A stretch of DNA of 64,000 nt from Celeribacter marinus (GCF_001308265.1 NZ_CP012023.1:2680932-2744931); one strand, 5' to 3'. Positions 36,662 through 45,864 are shown, counted from the stretch's first letter. Notes: a model not told the origin generated them from the letters alone. Made by a program: numbers and translations.

Positions 36662-36874
36662 ATGCCCACACGATTTAGAATGACGCGGCGTTTTCCTGTT
36701 TCAATGACAGAAGATGGCTATCGTCGTCTCAAGAAATTCGCACGGGAGGCGGAGTTGGAGGAGGGAGAGGCGTTATCTTTTCTGTTCGAAAACTTCACAT
36801 CCGTGACGCATGAAGAAAACCTCAAACACAGGCTAAGTCTGTTCCTAGCCGATTTGGAGAAACGCAAAAAATGA
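36662..36874 (+). CDS. Small basic hypothetical protein
   Basis: 70 aa. GGAG lies 7 bases before the ATG. The sequence is charged and helical: a basic N-terminus (MPTRFRMTRRFPVSMTEDGY) and amphipathic segments YRRLKKFAREAELEEGEAL and KHRLSLFLADLEKRKK. RFPVSMTEDGYRRLKKFA has the look of a ribbon-helix-helix strand followed by a helix (as in CopG/Arc-type proteins), so DNA binding is possible. I do not recognise a family. Its TGA overlaps the ATG of the next open frame. Confidence 0.55.
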   Translation: MPTRFRMTRRFPVSMTEDGYRRLKKFAREAELEEGEALSFLFENFTSVTHEENLKHRLSLFLADLEKRKK

Positions 36875-37197
36875 CCGCCCGCGCCCTGCCATTCACAACA
36901 AGCGATCCGTGCCACGCAGGGCATTTTGGATATTTGAGCCAAGCAAAAACAGATAGTACTGCGACGAAAAATGCGCGTAGTGCGGTCGCAATCGTGCCCT
37001 CTACATCGGGTTGCTTCTTTGCGCACGCACCACGCGGCTTTTCCTTGGACGGCCATCGGCGTCCCCGCCTGTTCCGCCACACCATTGAACGCATGCGCCC
37101 GTTAAAGGCCCGTAAACAGACCCGCTTTTTCTTGGCAAAAATATCCACGACCCCACATTGGGTGAAAGACCACGGTTTGGGAGGGCGTGCAGTATGA
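36871..37197 (+). CDS. Possible 108-aa ORF linked by ATGA overlaps (doubtful)
   Basis: The frame starts in the stop of the 70-aa gene (ATGA at 36871) and stops in the start of the GST gene (ATGA at 37194). That double coupling is the only evidence for it. The predicted protein is rich in Arg, His, Thr and Pro, has no hydrophobic core pattern and matches nothing I know. It may be untranslated spacer. An opposing frame (36822-37232) is no better. If it is not a gene, the interval 36875-37193 is 319 bp of non-coding sequence. Confidence 0.25.
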   Translation: MTARALPFTTSDPCHAGHFGYLSQAKTDSTATKNARSAVAIVPSTSGCFFAHAPRGFSLDGHRRPRLFRHTIERMRPLKARKQTRFFLAKISTTPHWVKDHGLGGRAV

Positions 37198-37832
37198 CTA
37201 TTAAACTCTACGGCTTTGGCGAAAGCGGTCACTCGTATAAGGTGGCATTGATGATGCGCCTCGCACAGATCGATTTTGATCTACGATTTGTCGACTTTTT
37301 CAAAGGCGAGGCCCGCAGCCCCGAATTTGCCGCGCTCAACCCAATGGGCGAATGTCCTGTGTTTGTGGACGGTGATTTGACGTTGACACAATCGGGCGTG
37401 ATCCTCGATCATCTCGCCAAACAGACGGGTCAGTTCGGCGGCCAGAGCGAGGCCGAGGCGCGCGAGGTGTTGCGGTGGACCTTGTGGGACAATCACAAAT
37501 TTTCAAGCCAGATTGGCATGACGCGTTTTTTGATGAATTTTCTGCCTGAGGACAAACGCCCCGCCGAGGTCATCGCATTCACCCAAGCGCGCATTAAAGC
37601 CGCTTACAAAGTGCTCGACACCCAGCTTGCAAGCCACACTTGGGTTGCGGGCGGTGAAGGTCCGACCATCGCGGACCTGTCGTGTTGCGCCTATCTTTTT
37701 TACCCCGAACCGTTCGGCTTTCACCGTGCGGATTGGACAAACATCGACCGTTGGCTTTCAAACATCGAAGCCTTGGACGGTTGGCAACACCCCTATGATC
37801 TAATGCCGCGCGCATTTCCTGTGCAGGCCTGA
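37194..37832 (+). CDS. Glutathione S-transferase family protein
   Basis: 212 aa. I start it at ATG 37194 (MTIKLYGFGESGHSYKV); the frame is open to 37158. The N-terminal thioredoxin-like domain (residues 1-78) has YGFGESGHSYKVALMMRL, the cis-Pro in NPMGECPVFVDG, and LTQSGVILDHLA for binding glutathione. The C-terminal helical domain has TWVAGGEGPTIADLSCCAYL, with the N-capping/ADL motif. It probably conjugates or isomerises electrophiles using glutathione. It sits 10 bp before the thiolase gene in a beta-oxidation operon, where it might deal with reactive unsaturated acyl intermediates. That link is inferred. Confidence 0.9.
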   Translation: MTIKLYGFGESGHSYKVALMMRLAQIDFDLRFVDFFKGEARSPEFAALNPMGECPVFVDGDLTLTQSGVILDHLAKQTGQFGGQSEAEAREVLRWTLWDNHKFSSQIGMTRFLMNFLPEDKRPAEVIAFTQARIKAAYKVLDTQLASHTWVAGGEGPTIADLSCCAYLFYPEPFGFHRADWTNIDRWLSNIEALDGWQHPYDLMPRAFPVQA

Positions 37833-37842
37833 GGAGGACCAC

Positions 37843-39054
37843 ATGACCGACGCCTATATTTATGACGCGATACGATCGCCGCGCGGCAAAGGCCGCAAAG
37901 ACGGGGCCCTGCACGAAGTGACATCCGTGCGATTGTCGTCGTTGATGCTCAACGCGCTTGCCGACCGCAACGGTCTTTCGGGTCACGCGGTCGAGGACGT
38001 GATCTGGGGCAATGTGACGCCGATTGGCGAACAGGGCGCGTGTCTTGCACGCACGGCTGTTCTGGCCTCCAACCTTGATCAATCCATCCCCGGCTTGGCG
38101 ATCAACCGCTTTTGCGCCTCGGGCATGGAGGCCGTGAACCTTGCGGCGAACCAAGTGCAAGGTGGCGCAGGCATGGGCTATATCGCGGGCGGCGTCGAAA
38201 TGATGGGCCGCATTCCGATGGGGTCGGACGGTGCCGCCATTGCCGCCGATCCATCGCTTGCCATGTCGACCTATTTTGTCCCACAAGGCATCTCCGCCGA
38301 TATCATCGCGACCGAATACGGCTTCACCCGCGAACAGGCGGATGCTCTCGCCGTTGAAAGCCAGAATCGCGCAGCAGCCGCATGGGCAGACAACAGGTTC
38401 GACAAATCCATCGTGCCTGTGCTCGATCAAAACGGTCTGACCATTTTGGACCGTGACGAATACATGCGTCCGGGCACCACAACGGACGCGCTTGGTGCAC
38501 TCAAAGCCTCGTTCAAAGACATGGGCGAAGTCATGCCCGGCTTTGATGCTGTGGCGTTGATGAAGTATCCGCACCTTGAACGCATTAACCACATCCACCA
38601 CGCGGGCAACTCGTCGGGTATCGTCGACGGTGCCGCAGGCGTGCTGATCGGCAACAAGGAATTCGGCGAAAAATGGGGCATCAAACCCCGCGCCCGCATC
38701 CGCGCCACCGCCAAAATCGGCACCGACCCGACCATCATGCTCACCGGCCCCGTGCCCGTCACGCAGAAAATTTTGGCCGACAGTGGCATGAGTATTTCCG
38801 ACATTGATCTGTTTGAGGTCAACGAGGCTTTTGCCGCCGTGGTTATGCGGTTTATGCAAGCGTTCAACGTCGATCAGGCAAAGGTCAACGTCAACGGCGG
38901 GTCCATCGCAATGGGCCACCCGCTTGGCGCGACAGGCGCAATCATCATCGGCACGTTGCTCGACGAATTGGAGCGCACGGGTCAGGGCGTTGGCCTTGCC
39001 ACCTTGTGCATTGCATCCGGCATGGGTGCCGCAACCATCATCGAACGCGTGTAA
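37843..39054 (+). CDS. fadA: Acetyl-CoA C-acyltransferase (3-ketoacyl-CoA thiolase)
   Basis: 403 aa, with GAGGAGG before the ATG. It cleaves 3-ketoacyl-CoA with CoA to acetyl-CoA and the shortened acyl-CoA, the last beta-oxidation step. The nucleophile Cys is in [16 protein letters not shown] (near residue 90). The other active-site parts are [15 protein letters not shown], the His in [15 protein letters not shown], and the second Cys in [14 protein letters not shown]. It precedes the FadB-like gene by 12 bp, forming the usual trifunctional fadAB pair. Its chain-length preference cannot be told from sequence. Confidence 0.93.
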   Translation: MTDAYIYDAIRSPRGKGRKDGALHEVTSVRLSSLMLNALADRNGLSGHAVEDVIWGNVTPIGEQGACLARTAVLASNLDQSIPGLAINRFCASGMEAVNLAANQVQGGAGMGYIAGGVEMMGRIPMGSDGAAIAADPSLAMSTYFVPQGISADIIATEYGFTREQADALAVESQNRAAAAWADNRFDKSIVPVLDQNGLTILDRDEYMRPGTTTDALGALKASFKDMGEVMPGFDAVALMKYPHLERINHIHHAGNSSGIVDGAAGVLIGNKEFGEKWGIKPRARIRATAKIGTDPTIMLTGPVPVTQKILADSGMSISDIDLFEVNEAFAAVVMRFMQAFNVDQAKVNVNGGSIAMGHPLGATGAIIIGTLLDELERTGQGVGLATLCIASGMGAATIIERV

Positions 39055-39066
39055 GGGAGAGAAAAC

Positions 39067-41274
39067 ATGGCTGACTTTACACTAAGCAAAGACGCAGACG
39101 GCGTTGGCGTCATCACATGGGACGTCCCGAACAAATCCATGAACGTGCTCTCGATGGAGGGCATCACCGAGCTAGAGGCCTGTTTCGACGCGGCCCTTGC
39201 CGATGACGACATCAAAGGCATCGTGATCACCTCGGCCAAGGCCGATTTCGCGGGCGGCATGGACCTCAACATCATCGCCAAGATGAAAGAGGCCGCAGGC
39301 GACAACCCCGCCCAAGGGCTCATGGACGGCCTGATGAACATGCACGCCATCTTGCGTAAAATCGAACGCGCAGGCATGGACCCCAAAACCAACAAGGGCG
39401 GCAAACCTGTTGCCGCAGCCCTGCCCGGCACGGCGCTTGGTATCGGCCTTGAGCTGCCGCTTGCAACACACCGCATTTTTGCGGCCGACAATCCAAAGGC
39501 CAAAATCGGCCTGCCCGAGATCAAAGTTGGCATCTTCCCCGGCATGGGCGGCACAACCCGCGTGTCGCGTCTGGTTGGCGCAATGGCAGCAGCACCAATT
39601 TTGCTTGAGGGCAGAATGCTCGACCCCAAAAAGGCAAAGATGAGCCAGTTGGTGCATGAGGTCGTCCCCGCGGATGAACTGCTCGCCACGGCCAAAGCAT
39701 GGGTGTTATCGGCCAAAGACGCCGACATTCTCAAACCATGGGACGCAAAGGGATGGAAAATGCCCGGAGGCGCACCATACCATCCTGCGGGCTTTATGAC
39801 CTTTGTCGGCGCCTCTGCGATGGTCAATGGCAATACCAAAGGCGTCTATCCTGCCGCCAAGGCCTTGCTCTCGGCGGTCTACGAGGGCGCGATGGTCCCG
39901 TTTGATACTGCACTCAAAATCGAGGCGCGTTGGTTCACCAATGTGCTGATGAACCCCTCGTCTTCCGCGATGATCCGCTCGCTCTTCATCAACAAAGAGG
40001 CGCTTGAAAAAGGCGCAAACCGTCCTGCTGTTGACGACCAAAAGGTCAGCCGCGTCGGCGTTCTTGGCGCGGGCATGATGGGCGCAGGCATTGCCTATGT
40101 CGCCGCCAACGCAGGGATCGAAGTCGTGCTGATCGATCAGGCCCAAGACGCGGCAGATCGCGGCAAATCCTACGCCGAGGGCATCCTCGACAAGGGTATG
40201 GCACGCAAAAAAGTCACGCCCGAGAAAAAGGCCGAGGTCCTATCGCGCATCACCGCCACCACCGATCTGGACGCGCTTAAGGGCTGTGATCTGATCGTTG
40301 AGGCCGTGTTCGAGGACATCGGCGTCAAAGCCGAAATGACCAAAAAGGTCGAGGCGATTGTCGGCGAGGACTGCATCTTTGCTTCCAACACCTCCACCCT
40401 GCCGATAACCGAACTGGCCAAGGCCTCCGTGCGTCCCGAACAGTTCATCGGCATTCACTTCTTCTCCCCCGTGGACAAGATGTTGCTCGTCGAAATCATC
40501 AAGGGCAAAGAGACAGGCGACATTGCCGTGGCCAAGGCGCTCGATTTCGTGCGCCAAATCCGCAAGACACCGATCGTGGTCAATGACGCGCGGTTCTTTT
40601 ACGCCAACCGCTGTATCATTCCCTACATCAATGAGGGCATTCGTTTGGCCGCCGAGGGGGTGGATCTGCCGCTGATTGAAAACGGCGCGAAGCTTCTTGG
40701 CTTCCCGCTTGGCCCGCTTCAGCTGGTCGATGAAACCTCGATTGATCTGGGTGTCAAAATCGCCAAAGCGACCAAAGCGGCTATGGGCGATGCCTACCCC
40801 GATGAGGCCGTAGACGAGATTGTGTTCTGGATGGCCGATCAAAACCGTTTGGGCAAAAAGAACGGCGCGGGGTTCTACACCTACGATGAGGCGGGTAAGC
40901 GCGGCCTGTTATGGGACGGGTTCAACGCCGAGTTCCCCGTGGCCGACGTGCAGCCCGACTTGGATGAGGTACAACACCGCCTGATGATGGCGCAGGTGCT
41001 TGAGGCCGTGCGCGCCCTCGAAGACGGTGTGTTGACCGATATTCGCGAAGGCGATGTTGGCGCGATCCTTGGTTGGGGCTTTGCGCCGTGGTCGGGTGGT
41101 CCGTTCTCATGGCTCGACATCATTGGGGCGGCCAAAGCGGTGGAGATTTGCGACAACCTGACGGCCACTCATGGTCCGCGTTTTGCGACACCTAGCCTCT
41201 TGCGCGACATGGCCGATCGCGGCGAAACCTTCTACGGACGGTTCGGTACAGGCATCGACACAGCAGCGGCCTAA
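39067..41274 (+). CDS. fadB: Multifunctional enoyl-CoA hydratase / 3-hydroxyacyl-CoA dehydrogenase
   Basis: 735 aa, with AAGGGAGAG before the ATG. The N-terminal crotonase domain (residues about 10-200) has ITSAKADFAGGMDLNIIAKM and PVAAALPGTALGIGLELPLA, where the oxyanion hole and acidic residues lie. The NAD-binding 3-hydroxyacyl-CoA dehydrogenase domain begins near residue 320 (VGVLGAGMMGAGIAYVAANA), with SNTSTLPITELA, IGIHFFSPVDKM (catalytic His) and NDARFFYANR. A duplicated C-terminal helical domain follows. It hydrates enoyl-CoA and oxidises the hydroxyacyl-CoA. It follows fadA and is closed by a bidirectional hairpin. Confidence 0.95.
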   Translation: MADFTLSKDADGVGVITWDVPNKSMNVLSMEGITELEACFDAALADDDIKGIVITSAKADFAGGMDLNIIAKMKEAAGDNPAQGLMDGLMNMHAILRKIERAGMDPKTNKGGKPVAAALPGTALGIGLELPLATHRIFAADNPKAKIGLPEIKVGIFPGMGGTTRVSRLVGAMAAAPILLEGRMLDPKKAKMSQLVHEVVPADELLATAKAWVLSAKDADILKPWDAKGWKMPGGAPYHPAGFMTFVGASAMVNGNTKGVYPAAKALLSAVYEGAMVPFDTALKIEARWFTNVLMNPSSSAMIRSLFINKEALEKGANRPAVDDQKVSRVGVLGAGMMGAGIAYVAANAGIEVVLIDQAQDAADRGKSYAEGILDKGMARKKVTPEKKAEVLSRITATTDLDALKGCDLIVEAVFEDIGVKAEMTKKVEAIVGEDCIFASNTSTLPITELAKASVRPEQFIGIHFFSPVDKMLLVEIIKGKETGDIAVAKALDFVRQIRKTPIVVNDARFFYANRCIIPYINEGIRLAAEGVDLPLIENGAKLLGFPLGPLQLVDETSIDLGVKIAKATKAAMGDAYPDEAVDEIVFWMADQNRLGKKNGAGFYTYDEAGKRGLLWDGFNAEFPVADVQPDLDEVQHRLMMAQVLEAVRALEDGVLTDIREGDVGAILGWGFAPWSGGPFSWLDIIGAAKAVEICDNLTATHGPRFATPSLLRDMADRGETFYGRFGTGIDTAAA

Positions 41275-41297
41275 TCGCACAGCACCAAACAAAACAA

Positions 41298-41321
41298 AGC
41301 CCGCGCAGGTCTGCGCGGGCT
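41298..41321. terminator. Bidirectional terminator between fadB and the Hint-domain gene
   Basis: AGCCCGCGCAG-gt-CTGCGCGGGCT is a perfect 11-bp stem. The minus strand continues TTTGTTTTG, which suits termination of the leftward Hint gene, and the plus strand continues only TATCTC. It lies 23 bp after fadB and 24 bp after the Hint gene. Confidence 0.75.
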
Positions 41322-41345
41322 ATCTCACCAAATGGTGGCGGCGTG

Positions 41346-42056
41346 TCACGCCACGCGGGCGTGCGCAGGCTGATGTCGTCCTGTGTCGGACCAAATCGCA
41401 TCACTTGCATCCTCACGGATCATAGCAGCAACCAATTTGCGCGCGTTTTCCGGCGATAACACCTCGTATCCCGGAACATTGGACTCGTCGGCCATATGCA
41501 ACATGTCCGCGCCCGAATAGGACGGACAGTAAAAGAGGGCGCCAACGTTTGCGAACACAACCTGTTCTGTCTCAAAATAAAGTGTGACGACCTCAAAGAC
41601 GTCTATGTCGGTGTGTTGACGAATGCCCTTAAAGCCAATGAGAGACATCGCGGGGACAAGCGTAAAGGGATCCCCAAACATTTCCTCACCCAGATCGCTT
41701 TCGACCATCACGGGTTGATCGGGCAACATAAGCAGGGCATCACGGTTGCCAAGTGCCCCCTCAGGCACAAAAATCGGTGCATCTGCGATATGTCCACGGT
41801 GTCTGTGCGCATCGATGAAACTACGCTCTAGGCGTTGAACGGTTTGCAAGCCATCGTCGAAGGTCAACACTTTGTCGCCCTCTTGCACGGCCTCGATCTT
41901 GCGCCATCCGAGGCCTGTGGCAACTTGCGTGCCCGCGATCAATCCCGCAGATATCATAGGGCGCGCGAACGCATCCCGTTGCGCGAACGTCCACGCGCGC
42001 TGCAAACCGTGCGCATCTCGCGCTGGTTGCGTCCTGAAAATCTCACCGAGTTTCAT
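41346..42056 (-). CDS. Free-standing Hint_2-domain protein
   Basis: 236 aa. ATG 42056 (MKLGEIFRTQPARDA) has AGGGG 8 bases upstream; the frame is open to 42137. Residues about 37-190 form a Hedgehog/intein-type (Hint_2) fold: GLIAGTQVATGLGWRKIEAV, QEGDKVLTFDDGLQTVQRL, and FEVVTLYFETEQVVFANVGA. In true self-splicing Hint domains a Cys precedes the GT (as in CFxxGT). Here it is GLIAGT, so the splicing nucleophile is missing, as is common in roseobacter Hint_2 proteins. There is no signal peptide. Its job is unknown. Confidence 0.75.
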   Translation of the reverse strand: MKLGEIFRTQPARDAHGLQRAWTFAQRDAFARPMISAGLIAGTQVATGLGWRKIEAVQEGDKVLTFDDGLQTVQRLERSFIDAHRHRGHIADAPIFVPEGALGNRDALLMLPDQPVMVESDLGEEMFGDPFTLVPAMSLIGFKGIRQHTDIDVFEVVTLYFETEQVVFANVGALFYCPSYSGADMLHMADESNVPGYEVLSPENARKLVAAMIREDASDAIWSDTGRHQPAHARVA

Positions 42057-42353
42057 ATCGTCATCCCCTTGCTCGGACATAGCGGGTGGCAGCCCGTCCG
42101 TTCTAGCAAGGTCACTTGGCCCTTTGGGGTGGGTCACAATTCGCCGCGAATGGGACCGAAATGTGGCATAATCCCGTCACGCGCGCAAATGCGCCGCGTC
42201 ACCGCCAATTGTTAACCATAATAGCTCATATCCCGCAGTTTTTTCACCCTGTGTTAACCAGATTTGCGCACGTCCAATCTCACTACGGACCCCGCCCCAT
42301 TGATTCAAAAAGAGATTCGCCACGGGTGCGCCACTAAGGTTTATATAACGGTG
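42057..42353. other. Intergenic region upstream of the Hint gene
   Basis: About 297 bp between divergent genes. It contains a GC-rich run of GCGCGCAAATGCGCCGCG (42180-42197) but no gene, clear promoter or palindromic operator that I can support. Confidence 0.4.
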
Positions 42354-42560
42354 ATGACGTCCCCTATTGTCGCGCCCCACATTATTAACCTCGAAATGGC
42401 ATTGGAAACGCGGCTGCGCGAACCAGATATCAACACTATGGATGACGCTCCGAACCTAAAGGCGCGCAAGGCATGGCGATCTTGCGGCGAATACGACCAA
42501 CCTGCGCTTGTTTGGCATGATACGCCGCTTTTCATTGTCGCGTGGACCAAGGCGCGGTAA
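42354..42560 (+). CDS. Possible small hypothetical protein
   Basis: 68 aa from ATG 42354 (MTSPIVAPHIINLEMALETR). Only a weak ribosome site (ACGGTG) precedes it. The composition is ordinary, with a hydrophobic C-terminal stretch (PALVWHDTPLFIVAWTKAR). It ends 35 bp before the next gene and could be its operon partner. I do not recognise it, and it may not be translated. Confidence 0.35.
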   Translation: MTSPIVAPHIINLEMALETRLREPDINTMDDAPNLKARKAWRSCGEYDQPALVWHDTPLFIVAWTKAR

Positions 42561-42595
42561 ACTCACGTAACAAGAACAAAAAAGCAGGCCCGCGC

Positions 42596-43618
42596 ATGAC
42601 TGCGCTTACAGAATATGATCGTCTCGAGGCATCCGCACTTTGGCGAGCCGAGGGGGAAACCCAAAAACGCGAGGTCCTCGTGACCATTGGGGATGCCACG
42701 CTCGTCATTTCAGATTTCGCAGGCACACCTTTGGCGCATTGGTCCCTACCCGCCATTGAACGCGTGAACGGCACCAACGAAAAAAAAGCGCTCTATAGTC
42801 CTGACCCAAACACCGATGAGCGTTTGGAAGTCGACGACTCCACCCTTATTGACGGGATTGCGCGCATTCACCGCGCTTTGGAACGTGGACGCACCCACCC
42901 CGGACGGTTGCGGGGCCTTGTGATTGGCGGGGCCGTTGCGGCCTGTGTTGGGCTTGGGATCTTTTGGCTGCCGAACGCTCTTATCCGTCAGGCGGTTTCA
43001 ATTGTCCCCGATGTGACGCGCAATGAAATTGGCGCACAGCTTCTTGACCGGATGCAGCGCCTGTCGGGACAGCCATGCTCCACAGCACGCGGAGCGCTCG
43101 CTCTTGAGCACCTCAACACCCGCTTGCGCGCAACCGAGGGCGGGCGTCTCGTTGTGGTACAAAGCGGCGTGCCGAGCACGCAACATCTACCCGGGCGCAT
43201 TGTCTTATTGAACCGCTCATTGGTCGAGGATTTTGACGACCCCGCCGTTCCAGCAGGCTACGCCTTGGCCGAAATGGAGCGCGCGCAACAAGATGATCCA
43301 CTTGAGCGACTTCTAAAACAATCCGGCCTCATGGCGACCCTGCGCCTGTTAACAACCGGCCACATCGACGCCGCGACATTGGATGCGCACACCGAAGCAC
43401 TTTTGATCTCACCACCCGCCGCAATTGTTGCAACGGATTCATTGATTGAGAGATTTGTACGCGCTCAGGTGCATATCGCCCCCTATGCCTATGCTGTCGA
43501 CATCACAGGTGCGCAAACCCTCCCGCTGATCGAAGCGGATGCAATCCACATCGACAATACCCGCGCAACGCTTTCAGATGGCGACTGGGTCGCACTCCAA
43601 GGCATTTGCGGGAGCTAA
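42596..43618 (+). CDS. Membrane-anchored protein, probable degenerate M48-like peptidase
   Basis: 340 aa. ATG 42596 (MTALTEYDRLEASALWR) is the first start that fits; the frame is open to 42542. Residues about 25-60 look like a PH/DUF7092-type beta domain (REVLVTIGDATLVISDF, HWSLPAIERVN) seen before M48 peptidase modules. A hydrophobic helix lies at residues 105-123 (LRGLVIGGAVAACVGLGIFW). The following part has the M48 layout (LVVVQSGVPSTQHLPGRIVLLNRSLVEDF), but where HExxH is expected there is GYALAEMERA. Zinc binding is therefore not possible through that motif. The family assignment is by pattern only. Confidence 0.55.
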   Translation: MTALTEYDRLEASALWRAEGETQKREVLVTIGDATLVISDFAGTPLAHWSLPAIERVNGTNEKKALYSPDPNTDERLEVDDSTLIDGIARIHRALERGRTHPGRLRGLVIGGAVAACVGLGIFWLPNALIRQAVSIVPDVTRNEIGAQLLDRMQRLSGQPCSTARGALALEHLNTRLRATEGGRLVVVQSGVPSTQHLPGRIVLLNRSLVEDFDDPAVPAGYALAEMERAQQDDPLERLLKQSGLMATLRLLTTGHIDAATLDAHTEALLISPPAAIVATDSLIERFVRAQVHIAPYAYAVDITGAQTLPLIEADAIHIDNTRATLSDGDWVALQGICGS

Positions 43619-43650
43619 ACCACCCGACAACTCAAACGGGGCGGGATGGC

Positions 43651-45111
43651 TTACTTGCGCGCAAAGGCGTCCGCGTAGCCAGCGGAGCGAATGGAGCCAA
43701 GTGCCGCCAAAGTCTGTTGCGACGATGCAAACGGACCAGCAAGCACCATCTTGATGGATTTGCCGCCACGATTGAGGACCTGCGACGACACAGGCACGCC
43801 CAACGATGTCAGGCGGGCAATTGAATTGTCAGCGTTCGCTGCCACCCCGAATGCCCCGACCTGAACGTAGCGCAAATTTGCTGGCGCGGACTGGGTTTTA
43901 GGCGTGTGAATAGGTGCGGCGCTTTTGGTCGATATACGGGAGGGCGCGACCATGGCCACCTGTGCCTGAGGCACATAGACGGTGGTTTTGCTCTGACCTG
44001 TTCCAAACAAGGATTGCCAAAACGTCTTAGGCTTGGGCGCATAGACATCGCGCGCAGGTGTGTCTTGTGTCCAGACCTGCGCTTGTTGCAAGTCACCTGC
44101 ATAGGTGCGCGGGCCACGATTTGGGTTCAAACGCCCGTCATCCCACACACGACTGTAGCCCGCGGGAATGCGCGCTGTGACGGGGCGCGCAATTGTAAAC
44201 CCTTGAGCGGCAGCGGCGCGGTGTAGATCAACGGTATGTGCCTGTGCCTGCAAAGCTTGCGCCTGACGCCGAACGACAAAACTTGACGGATGCTGGGGCT
44301 GTGGGCCGCACCGGACATCTGTTGCCGTCATAAACTGCGCGGCATTCCCACTCAAATTGGAACACCCACTCGACGATGGTTGAACATAAGCGGGCTGTAC
44401 ATAAGCGGTGCGGACAGGCGCCGCGATGCGGTTAACCGATGCAACAGGCACCCGAACCATCGTCGGTTGCGTGGTCGTCATCTTTTCGCCAGCGGCCGTG
44501 CGCACGGTCACTCCTGCGGGCAGACGCTTCATCACATAATCGGAGGGATGCGCGGCTTGCGGCCCATTGCGCACACTAAGCGATTGGGTGCGTGCACCTT
44601 GCGTGGGCGCGCTGCTTGGCAGTTGTACGGTGGCAGGCTTTGGCATTTGTGCGACAGCAACGCTAGGACGCGGTAGCGTCACGGTTGCGGGGCGAGGCGC
44701 TTGTACGGGTTGTACGGCGACGACCTGTGGTGTCGCGGCGCGAACCGCCATAGGTGAGGTGGGCGTTGTTCGCGTTGGCGCAACAGTTGCAACGGCCACT
44801 GGGGCCACCATTGCAGGGGCTTGTGCAACGGGATCTTTGATAACGGGCAGGTTTGAACCCGCAACTTGAGTGGGTTTAAAACCGCACATCACATCGCGAG
44901 AGCGCGTCACGCGGGGCACCCATTGCGTACCAGCGGCACCGCCTGCGCGCACGTAAACACAGCCTCGGCTGTCCACGTATTGTGACCCCGTGAAACTCGA
45001 CGGAGGGAACTCCGCAGGTTCATCTGCATTGCGCAAAGTTTTGGCACTCAACGGCGCACATAAAATCATGGCAAAGAGCGCCACAATGGATACTGATCTA
45101 AAGGCCGTCAT
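43651..45111 (-). CDS. Secreted SPOR-domain protein with low-complexity linker
   Basis: 486 aa. ATG 45111 begins a signal peptide (MTAFRSVSIVALFAMILCAPLSA). A short Cys-containing domain follows (residues about 40-80, YVDSRGCVYVRAGGAAGTQW, DVMCGFKP). Then comes a long Pro/Ala/Val/Gln/Thr-rich linker (about 90-410) with repeated phrases such as GPQAAHPSDYVMKR and GPQPQHPSSFVVRR. The C-terminus is a SPOR domain (LRYVQVGAFGVAANADNSIA, MVLAGPFASSQQTLAAL), which binds glycan strands stripped of stem peptides at the division septum. It would act in the periplasm during cell division or envelope remodelling. The two repeated units around the Cys residues are unusual and may bind another envelope partner. 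Confidence 0.88.
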   Translation of the reverse strand: MTAFRSVSIVALFAMILCAPLSAKTLRNADEPAEFPPSSFTGSQYVDSRGCVYVRAGGAAGTQWVPRVTRSRDVMCGFKPTQVAGSNLPVIKDPVAQAPAMVAPVAVATVAPTRTTPTSPMAVRAATPQVVAVQPVQAPRPATVTLPRPSVAVAQMPKPATVQLPSSAPTQGARTQSLSVRNGPQAAHPSDYVMKRLPAGVTVRTAAGEKMTTTQPTMVRVPVASVNRIAAPVRTAYVQPAYVQPSSSGCSNLSGNAAQFMTATDVRCGPQPQHPSSFVVRRQAQALQAQAHTVDLHRAAAAQGFTIARPVTARIPAGYSRVWDDGRLNPNRGPRTYAGDLQQAQVWTQDTPARDVYAPKPKTFWQSLFGTGQSKTTVYVPQAQVAMVAPSRISTKSAAPIHTPKTQSAPANLRYVQVGAFGVAANADNSIARLTSLGVPVSSQVLNRGGKSIKMVLAGPFASSQQTLAALGSIRSAGYADAFARK

Positions 45112-45193
45112 GGTGCGCCCCCACACAAAATGTTGTGGGTGACGCTACATCACTTCCCTCTAGCTTGCAAAGGTGAATCCACCGCCTCAAACG

Positions 45194-45826
45194 CTATTTC
45201 GTGCCAAACATACGGTCGCCAGCATCGCCCAAGCCGGGCACGATATACCCATGCTCGTTTAGCTTTTCATCCAAAGACGCGGTGACGATTGGCACATCTG
45301 GATGTGCCTCTTTCATCCGTGCAACCCCTTCAGGGGCAGCCAAAAGGCATAAGAAGCGGATGTTTTTCGCACCAGCCTGTTTGAGCAAATCAATGGCGGC
45401 AACGGACGAGTTGCCGGTGGCAAGCATCGGATCAACAGCAATCACAAGCCGGTCTTCAAGTGCATCAGGCACTTTGAAATAGTATTGCACCGGTTGAAGC
45501 GTTTGTTCGTCACGGTACAATCCAACAAACCCGACCCGTGCCGATGGAATCAGTTCGAGCACACCATCAAGCAACCCGTTTCCAGCCCGCAAGATAGAGA
45601 TCAGCGCAAGCTTTTTCCCATCAAGAACCGGCGCATCCATCGGCTGCATCGGCGTCTCGATCCGTTTTGTGGTCATATCCAATTCGCGCGTGACCTCATA
45701 CGCCAAGAGCTGCGAAATTTCGCGCAAAAGCTGACGGAACACCGCCGTTGAGGTTTCCACCTCGCGCATGAGCGTCAGTTTGTGTTGAACAAGGGGGTGT
45801 TTCACGATCGTTAGGTGGTCAAGCAT
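45194..45826 (-). CDS. upp: Uracil phosphoribosyltransferase
   Basis: 210 aa. It makes UMP from uracil and PRPP. Marks are [12 protein letters not shown] at the N-terminus, [38 protein letters not shown], the PRPP loop [20 protein letters not shown], and the uracil-binding C-terminus [17 protein letters not shown]. It is the last gene in a leftward salvage operon (cdd-deoA-deoB-upp) that turns pyrimidine nucleosides into bases, sugar phosphates and UMP. Confidence 0.97.
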   Translation of the reverse strand: MLDHLTIVKHPLVQHKLTLMREVETSTAVFRQLLREISQLLAYEVTRELDMTTKRIETPMQPMDAPVLDGKKLALISILRAGNGLLDGVLELIPSARVGFVGLYRDEQTLQPVQYYFKVPDALEDRLVIAVDPMLATGNSSVAAIDLLKQAGAKNIRFLCLLAAPEGVARMKEAHPDVPIVTASLDEKLNEHGYIVPGLGDAGDRMFGTK

Positions 45827-45864
45827 CGGATGGCATCCTTAGTCTGGCAGGAGAACGGTTTGGG

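Noticed and set aside
36822..37232. 136-codon minus-strand frame across the small-ORF interval
   Set aside because: No start signal and no family likeness; overlaps the 70-aa and GST genes.
37594..38919. 441-codon frame opposite GST and thiolase
   Set aside because: Antisense shadow of two well-supported genes; no recognisable domain.
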